5,965 nucleotides of DNA from NCBI GenBank assembly GCA_031278835.1, contig JAITJP010000223.1:1-5965 (forward strand), read 5' to 3'. Origin of the DNA: Deltaproteobacteria bacterium (lineage in GTDB: Bacteria; Desulfobacterota; Desulfarculia; Adiutricales; Adiutricaceae). The translations under genes were made by a program, and so were the position numbers. Shown one piece after another: positions 1 to 4,726 of the stretch (position 1 is the stretch's first letter; each line of letters opens with the position of its first letter). Under the pieces are notes generated by a model, which saw only the letters and a list, made by a program, of their open reading frames with translations, was not told the DNA's origin and did no database searches.

Positions 1-124
1 CGTGGGCCAAAAGCAAGGCGTGGGCCCTTTTCCTTTTCTGGGCCGGGTGCTTGCCTTTATTTAGGATAACGGTTAAAGCCTTCACCTCGGTATCTTGTAA
101 TTTAACGATATATTTTTTATCCAT
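1..124 (-). CDS. IS630-family transposase, N-terminal fragment (cut by window edge)
   Basis: The minus strand from the ATG at 124 reads 41 codons without a stop and leaves the window. The peptide begins MDKKYIVKLQDTEV and continues with a Lys/Arg-rich stretch (GKHPAQKRKRAHALLLAH). A short 'KYIV.L...E' strand followed by 'GK..A.K..RA..LL' is the usual start of IS630-family (Tc1/mariner-like) transposases, where it opens the helix-turn-helix DNA-binding domain. The catalytic DDE domain would lie outside the window. The start is supported by a GAGGAA ribosome-binding site at about 130-135, with five bases between it and the ATG. An earlier ATG at 136 stops after three codons. Whether the element is complete, and where its terminal inverted repeat lies, cannot be seen. 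The family call rests on a short N-terminal match recalled from memory. Confidence 0.72.
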   Translation of the reverse strand, partial: MDKKYIVKLQDTEVKALTVILNKGKHPAQKRKRAHALLLAH

Positions 125-178
125 GTTATTTCCTCATAATTACTTTAATAAAAGAATTTGAAAATTAACAAGTTAAAA

Positions 179-218
179 TAAAAAAAAGGCCTATCGAAGA
201 CAACCTTCGATAGGCCTT
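179..218 (-). terminator. Strong intrinsic terminator facing the transposase gene
   Basis: The arms AAGGCCTATCGAAG (186-199) and CTTCGATAGGCCTT (205-218) pair perfectly over 14 bp around a 5-nt loop. On the minus strand the hairpin is followed at once by eight or more T residues (complement of 180-187). It would stop transcripts coming from higher coordinates before they reach the transposase start at 124. No intact minus-strand gene ends just upstream, so the terminator probably outlived its gene or insulates the insertion sequence from read-through. Confidence 0.8.
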
Positions 219-419
219 CTTGACCTTAAAATTGAAATTGACTAACTCTAGCGTAATTTACGCTATTTAGTGGTGGTTAATCGGCTTAAACGCTGCTCAT
301 TTTTCTCAAAAAAGGCTAAGCCGAGAAAATTATTGGTGTTAACTAACAAGCGGCCTTCGTTTGGCCGCTAATAATTCTTTTTAATAGGTAAACATTCCAG
401 TCGGGGCTTGTTAGTGGCT

Positions 420-538
420 TTTTTTAGCCAATCTTCAATAGGTCCAGTTCACTGGCCGGGGCTAAAAAATCTCTCTGACAAGCCAGTCTTGACTGGCCCT
501 TAAGGCCTTTCATCAGGCGCCTATGGCCGCTAAGCTTA
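420..538. repeat. Cluster of short perfect inverted repeats
   Basis: The arms TTTTTTAGCC (420-429) and GGCTAAAAAA (460-469) enclose a smaller hairpin, CCAGT-tc-ACTGG (444-455). This is followed by GCCAGTC-tt-GACTGGC (482-497) and the palindromes CCTTAAGG (498-505), AGGCGCCT (515-522) and TAAGCTTA (531-538). The CCAGT core also occurs near 389 and 549. The pieces are read directly. What they are (decayed palindromic repeat copies, a structured RNA, or protein-binding sites) cannot be decided here. Confidence 0.6.
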
Positions 539-590
539 AAATTTTTCCAGTTTTTTCACTAGGTTCTAAAAAGGGTTGGCTCGGTTCCGC

Positions 591-681
591 TAAGTTCACC
601 TACTAAGTTCACCTACTTGGTTCACCTACTGGGCTCACCTACTGGGCCCACCTACTAAGTTCAACTACTGGGCTGACTTTT
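591..681. repeat. 13-bp tandem repeat array A (about 7 units)
   Basis: Seven consecutive 13-bp units start at 591, 604, 617, 630, 643, 656 and 669. The first two are identical (TAAGTTCACCTAC). The third to fifth differ mainly in the first six bases (TTGGTT, TGGGCT, TGGGCC) and keep CACCTAC. The sixth is TAAGTTCAACTAC and the seventh is degenerate. The 13-bp period is not a multiple of three, so the array is unlikely to encode a peptide repeat. The units have no spacers, so this is not a CRISPR. Confidence 0.9.
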
Positions 682-750
682 TGGCCCACCTTGGCTGAAA
701 AGGGCCTCCAGATTGTCAAAAAATTAGAAATAAATGATAAAGGTTAGTAT

Positions 751-841
751 TTACCCAGCAATAACGAAAAATTTTTCACGATATCCCGCTCTTACCTGGG
801 CCGGATCGACCAATTTCAACTTTCCATTTAGTGAATCAATT
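751..841 (-). pseudogene. Possible relic of a coding sequence (about 30 codons)
   Basis: On the minus strand one frame is open from about 841 to a TAA at 751-753. It contains a stretch with the look of real protein, KLVDPAQVRAGYREKFFVI, in GC-rich codons like those of the intact genes nearby. There is no convincing start or ribosome-binding site, and the frame is closed on both sides by stops. A resemblance to the 'DPA.+R..Y' segment seen near the end of some DUF58 proteins is possible but very weak. It could equally be chance. Confidence 0.2.
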
Positions 842-1011
842 TATCATAGGCGACCTTTTCAAGCAAGATAAATTTTTTGACCCATTCTCAAGCGCCCAAA
901 TAAAGTTAATAAAAATGTTGTTTAATTGTAAATTTAATAAAATAGCTTTTATTAAATAAACTATATTGGCAGTTTTAAGGCTTTTCATGTAATTTGACTT
1001 AGAAATAAAGA

Positions 1012-1051
1012 CAAAAAAGGGCAGGCCAGAACAAAAATTAGGCTCAGCCCT
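1012..1051 (-). terminator. Probable terminator downstream of the AT-rich secreted protein gene
   Basis: Read on the minus strand, AGGGC (complement of 1047-1051) pairs with GCCCT (complement of 1018-1022). Further pairs form inside with one mismatch and one bulge (GAGCC with GGCC), and the hairpin runs into TTTTTTG (complement of 1012-1018). It lies about 215 bp after the stop codon at 1265 and is the first hairpin with a T tract in that direction. The stem is imperfect, so the call is moderate. Confidence 0.45.
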
Positions 1052-1264
1052 GGTCTATTTTTTCCCAGCCCAGCCTCATGGCTATATCTACCGGTTGGGC
1101 TAAAAAGCGGCGAAAAAACGGCCATCTGGCTGGCCCAAAAACCTGAGCCGGTAAGTCTGGCCTCAATTTCACGGGGCTCAAAGTCTGGCCAGAGCTTAAT
1201 TTCGAGGCCCCTTAGCCTGGCCCCTGGGCGCTCCGGCCAAGTCTTGGTTTTATCTGTCCTTAGA

Positions 1265-2257
1265 TTAAGGTATCTGAGAAAGAATCCTGGCCAGGTCACC
1301 ATAGAACCAGCTGGCCCAGGCTATTTTGGCCTCTATAATTTTCTCTAGGGCATTTGGATTATTCTCGTATAATTTTTCCATTAATTTAATTCGAGTGGTT
1401 ATTAATTGTTCTTTTATTTTTAAAGTAATTTCAGCTAATATCTCATTTATATCAGGAACTTCTTCATTTAAATATGATGATATTAATTTATATTTGTCGT
1501 TTATTTCTAAATTATTATTATTAATTAATTGTTCAAGATAATCAAGTTGTTCTTGTACTAATAGCAAAGGTAAAAATCCAATAAAAATTTCAAAAGAGAT
1601 AGTATTTAGCGTTGATAAATATTTATTAAGCTCTTCTTGTTGTTTATTGTCTACTCCTAATAAGTAAAAAATATTAATATCTTCTAATGATTGTGAGCTT
1701 CGATCATTTATTCCGAGAAAAACTTCGGTAGTTATTGGAAAAATTGAAGGCAAAATATTAAAGTCAATGTTAGTCAATTCAGGATGAATAGGCTCGTAGT
1801 TCCATTTGTCATTTAATCTTTTCTCATTGTATATTTTTAAATAATTATTAAAAGATAGTATATGGTTATCTTGATAATTATAAATATTTTTTGCTAACTG
1901 GTTTTGAGCGATAAGTAGGTCCTTGGTTTCTCTGGAGCCCGGTACTTGATTAACCAAGTCGCCCTTAATCGCGCCAGGCCCAAGCCTGGCTGAGCTTATC
2001 TTGGCAAGCATAGTCTTGGTAAAGGTAATTATGTGAAAATTTTGAAATATATTTAAGCTATGGCCAGAATTAATGGTTATAGTTTTATTATTCGTCAATT
2101 TTTCATGGATTATTTTTGATGAAACAGCCTCTAAGATTAAATTATTAAATATATCATTTGCTTTATAATTATGTAAAGTTAAATTATTAATAATATTATA
2201 GTTAAAGTTTAAAGTAAAAATAAATAAGATAAAAATTGACGATAATTTTAGAAACAT
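1265..2257 (-). CDS. Hypothetical secreted or membrane-anchored protein, AT-rich, 330 aa
   Basis: I do not recognise this protein. It starts at the ATG at 2257, with an AAGGA ribosome-binding site seven bases upstream and a plausible promoter just before that. Residues 1-20 (MFLKLSSIFILFIFTLNFNY) form a signal peptide or N-terminal membrane anchor. There is no lipobox cysteine, and the sequence contains no cysteine at all. The rest is rich in Asn, Ile, Lys and Leu. Residues 205-330 look mostly helical, with Glu/Leu-rich stretches and a hydrophobic patch at 224-234. Codons are strongly AT-biased, unlike amrS or the DUF4198 gene, except in two places: residues 86-116 (complement of 1910-2000) and the last 20 or so residues (EAKIAWASWFYGDLARILSQIP), which are GC-rich like the rest of the genome. 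The first patch is palindromic and looks like an in-frame insertion. The second continues past the stop into GC-rich non-coding DNA. Length, start signals and an intact frame argue for a real gene. Horizontal origin or fast drift could each explain its composition. Confidence 0.72.
   Translation of the reverse strand: MFLKLSSIFILFIFTLNFNYNIINNLTLHNYKANDIFNNLILEAVSSKIIHEKLTNNKTITINSGHSLNIFQNFHIITFTKTMLAKISSARLGPGAIKGDLVNQVPGSRETKDLLIAQNQLAKNIYNYQDNHILSFNNYLKIYNEKRLNDKWNYEPIHPELTNIDFNILPSIFPITTEVFLGINDRSSQSLEDINIFYLLGVDNKQQEELNKYLSTLNTISFEIFIGFLPLLLVQEQLDYLEQLINNNNLEINDKYKLISSYLNEEVPDINEILAEITLKIKEQLITTRIKLMEKLYENNPNALEKIIEAKIAWASWFYGDLARILSQIP
1910..2000. repeat. GC-rich palindromic segment inside the AT-rich gene
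   Basis: The segment is bounded by GATAAG (1910-1915) and its inverse CTTATC (1995-2000). Inside are CTTGGTT/AACCAAG (1922-1928 and 1952-1958), an imperfect 16-bp palindrome (1944-1959) and the hairpin GCCAGGC-ccaa-GCCTGGC (1973-1990). The DNA on both sides is very AT-rich. It encodes about residues 86-116 of the host protein without breaking the frame. The arrangement resembles the palindromic elements found inside Rickettsia genes, but no sequence relationship to those is claimed. Confidence 0.45.
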
Positions 2258-2264
2258 TTTTTTA

Positions 2265-2307
2265 TCCTTAAGAGTTATATTGTGATTAAGTTAAAATGAT
2301 TTGTCAA
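2265..2307 (-). promoter_or_regulatory. Promoter and ribosome-binding site of the AT-rich secreted protein gene
   Basis: On the minus strand a perfect -35 box TTGACA (complement of 2302-2307) is followed after 17 bp by CACAAT (complement of 2279-2284), a four-of-six match to the -10 box. Transcription would start near 2272. The AAGGA ribosome-binding site is the complement of 2265-2269, seven bases before the ATG at 2257. Spacing is ideal for a sigma-70-type promoter with a very short leader. Confidence 0.5.
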
Positions 2308-2890
2308 AAGTCAATAATTTAAGCCAGCGGCTCTAGCCGTGGCCGCTTAAGATGATTTCTGGGCCTCATAAAGCCTTTGGCTTTTTAATCAGTCAGCCTT
2401 GGCCGCCAGCCAAAAAGGCTCCCGACCAATGGCCGCTCACCACAGCGGGCCTCGACTAAGCCCAGGTCCAGGGCCCTGGCCCAAGCCGGCCCGCCTGGAA
2501 GAAAAATCTCAGGCCATCTGGCTTCAATGGCTTAAATTTAAAAAATTCCTCACTTTTAAATAATAGCTCCATAATTCGATCAAGGCAATGACTAAGTTTA
2601 TTTTAACTCACCATTTTTAAGTCTCTTTCCTGACCAGGGCCAGAAGCGCCCCCTAAAAGCTGGTTTTTCTATTGGTTATTTGTGTTTAATTTTCGTTTTG
2701 GCTTTATAGATTACTAAAATTTACAATAAAGATTAGTAAGTAATATTTTTTCATGTTAAATTATATTTTAAATTTAAGTTTTAGCGCTTTTTATCGGTGG
2801 GCTATAGATTAGCCTCACTTAAAATTATAAGTCCTAAGGTCTTTGCTTTTGTACAATTGGCCTATGGCCTGGGCCTTACCACCCGGATAT
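2308..2890. other. Non-coding stretch rich in GGCC and short palindromes
   Basis: No supported gene is visible. The GC-rich part (about 2319-2520) has an inverted repeat with arms TTAAGC (2319-2324) and GCTTAA (2345-2350) enclosing CGGC-tcta-GCCG. It also has a bulged hairpin GGCCGCT/AGCGGGCC (2431-2451) and the perfect 12-bp palindrome CCAGGGCCCTGG (2468-2479). From about 2530 the sequence becomes AT-rich and featureless, with long A/T runs around 2690-2790. Confidence 0.5.
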
Positions 2891-2894
2891 CCTA

Positions 2895-2948
2895 AGGGAG
2901 AATACGACATGATAATTTCCCGACAGTATGGCGGCTAGGTATTTTTTC
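2895..2948 (+). pseudogene. Possible broken 5' end of a cytidylate-kinase-like gene
   Basis: A near-perfect ribosome-binding site, AAGGGAG (about 2894-2900), stands eight bases before the ATG at 2909. The frame reads MIISRQYGG and hits TAG. If one base is skipped at the stop, the frame continues as RYF. Proteins of the cytidylate-kinase-like family (Cytidylate_kin_2) commonly begin with a beta strand and P-loop of the form 'IISR(Q/E)(Y/F)G.GGR', which this matches closely. After RYF the sequence turns into A-rich repeats (2949-2990) and the similarity is lost. The most likely reading is a gene head left after truncation and frameshift. The match is only about a dozen residues and could be chance. 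Confidence 0.3.
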
Positions 2949-2949
2949 T

Positions 2950-3456
2950 TGGAACAAAAAATAAGAAACAAGAAACAAAAAAACCATATATCATCTCAAA
3001 AAATCTTAAATCTTGACTTGGGCCGGCTCAATAGCCTTTTTATTCTAAAACAAGAGGGGCCATGGCTTAGCCCTAGGCGGGGAAATTGAGAGCAAAGCAT
3101 GATCGTGGTAGAGTTATTGTGGATATTAGCCTTGGCTAAAGAAAATCATAAAAAACCAAGAGCTTTGGTTTATTTTTTTTTCCAAGCCGGTTTGGGCTCA
3201 AAGAGGGGCCTTGACGGCGGGCCGGGCCATGGTGGTATGATCGCTGTCGCGCCAAGAGCCAAAAACTGGTCCAGAGCCCCGTAGACGGCCTCCAGGGCTT
3301 TATTGGGTTTCCATTGCCAAAAAGCCTTGCCCGCCTCTCCTAGGCCCCTTTTCGTGACTTTACGGGGCATGTTTTGGTAGGGGCTCAGGTGGCTTTTTGA
3401 CCTTGGGTAGAGCTTTTTTTTTGGGTGGGCCTGTCCGGGTTTTGATTTTTAGTTAA
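2950..3456. other. Intergenic stretch without a supported gene
   Basis: Apart from an AT-rich hairpin at 3151-3181, nothing convincing is seen. A 66-codon minus-strand frame (3170-3370, beginning MPRKVTKRG, with KALEAVYGALDQFLALGATA in the middle) has fairly protein-like composition and ends directly at that hairpin. It has no ribosome-binding site and stays open well upstream of its ATG, so it may be the tail of a decayed gene. The phrase aagaggggcc occurs twice (about 3052 and 3200). Confidence 0.4.
3151..3181 (+). terminator. AT-rich hairpin with T tract, possibly bidirectional terminator
   Basis: AAACCAA (3153-3159) pairs with TTGGTTT (3165-3171) around GAGCT. On the plus strand it is followed by nine T residues (3173-3181). 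On the minus strand it is followed by five or six T residues (complement of 3150-3155). Only two G-C pairs stabilise the stem, so efficiency is doubtful. No intact gene ends beside it on either strand, and it may be a relic. Confidence 0.4.
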
Positions 3457-3471
3457 TTGATTTTTAAAGTT

Positions 3472-3501
3472 TATACTCTTTTATTAATATCGCTTAAGGA
3501 G
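3472..3501 (+). promoter_or_regulatory. Candidate -10 box and ribosome-binding site of the DUF4198 gene
   Basis: TATACT at 3472-3477 is a five-of-six match to a -10 box, but no good -35 box lies 16-18 bp upstream (TTAGTT at 3449-3454 is poor). Transcription would begin near 3484. TAAGGAG (3495-3501) is a strong ribosome-binding site six bases before the ATG at 3508. This decides that start over an in-frame TTG at 3457, which lacks one. The weak -35 suggests help from an activator or a non-sigma-70 promoter. Confidence 0.45.
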
Positions 3502-3507
3502 CTTATA

Positions 3508-4389
3508 ATGTGTAAAATTTTAGTTTTTTCGCTGGCGATTTTGATTACTTGGTCGGGTTCGGCCTGGGCCATAGATTTTTGGGCCGGAGTGGAAAAGGCC
3601 ACCCTGGGGGAACCGGCCCAGGTCTTTCAAGGCATGGGCGATTTTCCCAAGCTAAACCCCATCAAGGCCGAGTCCTACAAAGAGAGATATGACCCCATCA
3701 CCATGGTTGGGGCCGGCGGTCAGGTTAAGCTTAAGGCCGGAAAAAGCGGCGAGAGTTTTGTTTCCGAAGAGCCCCTGAGTGCTGGAAGTTATTACGTTTT
3801 GGCCTCAAGTATAGCCAGTTTTGCCAGCCGAACCCCAGATGGCCTGGTCAGAAAGTCCAAGACCGAGGAGCCCAGCGCCACCACCTGCTCATATGGGGGA
3901 AATTTTGGCAAGGCTCTAGTTTACCTGCCCCCGGCCCCCGAGGCCCCCGAGGCCCCTGAGGCCCCTGAGGCCGACGGAGCGCCGGAGGCCAGCCCGGCGG
4001 CTGAGGCCAGCGAAGCGCCGGAAGCCAGCGGAGCGGCTGAGGCTGGTGAGGATAGTTTCGTTATTAAGCCCGTGGGGCAAAAGCTTGAGCTGGTGCCCCA
4101 GATTAATCCCCAAAAAATCAAGGTTGGCGAAAAATTTCCAGTCAAGGTACTTTTTGACGACCAACCCTTGGCCTCGGCCAACCTGGGGGCTTTTTTCGTC
4201 GGCTTTACCGAGGGAAACAAGGCCTTGGCTTTTTCCGAGACCACTAATGAGGAAGGTTTGGTTGAAATTATTCCCTTAAGGCCAGGGCAGTGGTTGGCCA
4301 AGGTCAGTAAAAGCGGCCCGTACAGCGATTTAAGCGTATGCGATCGGGAAACCTACGCGGCCTCATTGGTTTTTACGGTGGCCCCATGA
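3508..4389 (+). CDS. DUF4198 family periplasmic protein
   Basis: The protein has 293 residues from the ATG at 3508. Residues 1-21 (MCKILVFSLAILITWSGSAWA) form a Sec signal peptide with an A-x-A cleavage site, so the mature protein begins IDFWAG in the periplasm. The N-terminal half (22-141) is followed by a low-complexity linker (about 142-182) built of Pro, Glu and Ala, starting with four PEA triplets. The C-terminal half (184-293) has the features of a DUF4198 domain: a strand after 'VGEKFPVKVLFDD', a 'G.PLA.A' turn, 'TNEEGLVEI' and 'RPGQWLAKV', then a closing strand. This is a carboxypeptidase-regulatory-like Ig fold. DUF4198 proteins are often found beside nickel/cobalt uptake systems, but their molecular role is not established, and no transporter is visible here. 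The gene stands alone and converges on the tRNA-Ser gene. Mature cysteines C127 and C278 could form a disulfide. Confidence 0.75.
   Translation: MCKILVFSLAILITWSGSAWAIDFWAGVEKATLGEPAQVFQGMGDFPKLNPIKAESYKERYDPITMVGAGGQVKLKAGKSGESFVSEEPLSAGSYYVLASSIASFASRTPDGLVRKSKTEEPSATTCSYGGNFGKALVYLPPAPEAPEAPEAPEADGAPEASPAAEASEAPEASGAAEAGEDSFVIKPVGQKLELVPQINPQKIKVGEKFPVKVLFDDQPLASANLGAFFVGFTEGNKALAFSETTNEEGLVEIIPLRPGQWLAKVSKSGPYSDLSVCDRETYAASLVFTVAP
3937..4050 (+). repeat. In-frame Pro-Glu-Ala coding repeat (linker)
   Basis: Four consecutive 9-bp units (CCCGAGGCC or CCTGAGGCC) occupy 3937-3972. Looser variants of GCG-CCG-GAG-GCC-AGC follow to about 4050. They encode PEAPEAPEAPEA and then an Ala/Glu/Ser/Pro mix. 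A stiff, acidic linker between the two halves of the DUF4198 protein is the likely result. Unit number may vary between strains. Confidence 0.85.
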
Positions 4390-4421
4390 TTGAAGTTTTT
4401 AAATAAAAGACCCATAAAAAC

Positions 4422-4449
4422 AAAAAACCCCTTGAATGACAAGGGGTTT
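4422..4449 (-). terminator. Terminator of the tRNA-Ser transcript
   Basis: AAACCCCTTG (4425-4434) and CAAGGGGTTT (4440-4449) form a perfect 10-bp stem with a 5-nt loop. On the minus strand it ends in TTTTTT (complement of 4422-4427), 44 bp after the tRNA 3' end. On the plus strand the following bases are AAGTTATTATT, so it may also weakly end the DUF4198 transcript. Confidence 0.85.
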
Positions 4450-4492
4450 AAGTTATTATTGGTCATCATCAAATATCGTAAGAAAAAGCTTA

Positions 4493-4585
4493 TGGCGGAG
4501 ACGGTGGGATTCGAACCCACGTGCCGGCTCTCACCGACAAGACGATTTCGAGTCGCCCCCGTTACGGCCACTTCGGTACGTCTCC
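4493..4585 (-). tRNA. tRNA-Ser (anticodon CGA)
   Basis: This is a complete 93-nt class II tRNA with encoded CCA. The acceptor stem is GGAGACG/CGTCTCC with discriminator G. The D arm is CCGAAGTGGCCGTAACGG. The anticodon stem GGCGA/TCGTC encloses the loop CTCGAAA, giving anticodon CGA, which reads the serine codon UCG. A long variable arm (GTCGG-tgaga-CCGGC) is typical of serine tRNA. The T arm is GTGGG-TTCGAAT-CCCAC. All stems pair, with one G-U in the anticodon stem and one in the variable arm. It is a single-gene transcript with its own upstream promoter (4727-4755) and downstream hairpin terminator. Confidence 0.97.
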
Positions 4586-4621
4586 GCGAAAAAAAATCTC
4601 TGGCTTTAAAAGGCCGGACCA

Positions 4622-4687
4622 GGGGGGATACCTAGGGGGGATACCTAGGGGGGATACCCAAGGGGGATACCTAGGGGGGGATACCAA
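4622..4687. repeat. 13-bp tandem repeat array B in the tRNA-Ser leader
   Basis: Five head-to-tail units begin at 4622, 4635, 4648, 4661 and 4674. The consensus is GGGGGGATACCTA. The fourth unit starts with A, the third has ACCCA and the last has one extra G. The G runs on the plus strand, separated by 7-8 bases, give a possible G-quadruplex; the RNA of the tRNA precursor would carry the C-rich complement. The array is flanked by copies of GGCC(C)GGACCAG at 4612-4622 and 4717-4728. Confidence 0.93.
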
Positions 4688-4701
4688 GGAGAGCGCCTTG
4701 G
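4684..4701. repeat. Small hairpin at the edge of array B
   Basis: CCAAGG (4684-4689) and CCTTGG (4696-4701) pair around a 6-nt loop. It lies just downstream of the proposed transcription start for tRNA-Ser, so it would form in the 5' leader RNA. Confidence 0.5.
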
Positions 4702-4726
4702 GGGTTTAGTCCCTTTGGCCCGGACC

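Larger units (their letters stand above)
220..984. other. Gene-free, eroded intergenic stretch with palindromes and a tandem array
   Basis: No open reading frame with plausible coding character and a ribosome-binding site crosses this 765-bp stretch. It contains a hairpin (349-369, AGCGGCC/GGCCGCT), a cluster of short perfect palindromes (420-538), a 13-bp tandem array (591-681) and a short coding-like relic on the minus strand (751-841). The last 90 bases, about 890-980, are almost pure A+T. The picture is of decayed former gene content next to an insertion sequence. Confidence 0.6.

Noticed and set aside
591..681. CRISPR array
   Set aside because: Units are 13 bp and contiguous, with no spacers.
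985..1302. 105-codon minus-strand frame overlapping the end of the AT-rich gene
   Set aside because: It has no ribosome-binding site, composition is not protein-like in its second half, and it runs through the proposed terminator. It is most likely an open frame created by GC-rich DNA.
1326..1541. 71-codon plus-strand frame
   Set aside because: It lies entirely opposite the 330-codon minus-strand gene, in an AT-rich shadow frame without start signals.
3099..3284. 61-codon plus-strand frame
   Set aside because: It has no ribosome-binding site, crosses the T-tract hairpin at 3151-3181 and has no recognisable content.
3170..3370. 66-codon minus-strand frame ending at a hairpin
   Set aside because: The composition is somewhat protein-like, but there is no ribosome-binding site and the frame is open upstream of the ATG. 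It is kept only as a remark in the intergenic entry.
3916..4301. Two minus-strand frames opposite the DUF4198 linker
   Set aside because: They are shadow frames of the Pro-Glu-Ala repeat, which leaves several frames open because of its 9-bp unit.
4390..4635. Plus-strand frame containing VGFEPT
   Set aside because: This is the antisense translation of the tRNA-Ser T arm (GGGATTCGAACCCAC), a well-known false gene call.
4521..4709. Plus-strand frame with GGYLGG/GGDT repeats
   Set aside because: The repeats come from the 13-bp DNA array and part of the frame is antisense to the tRNA. There is no start signal.
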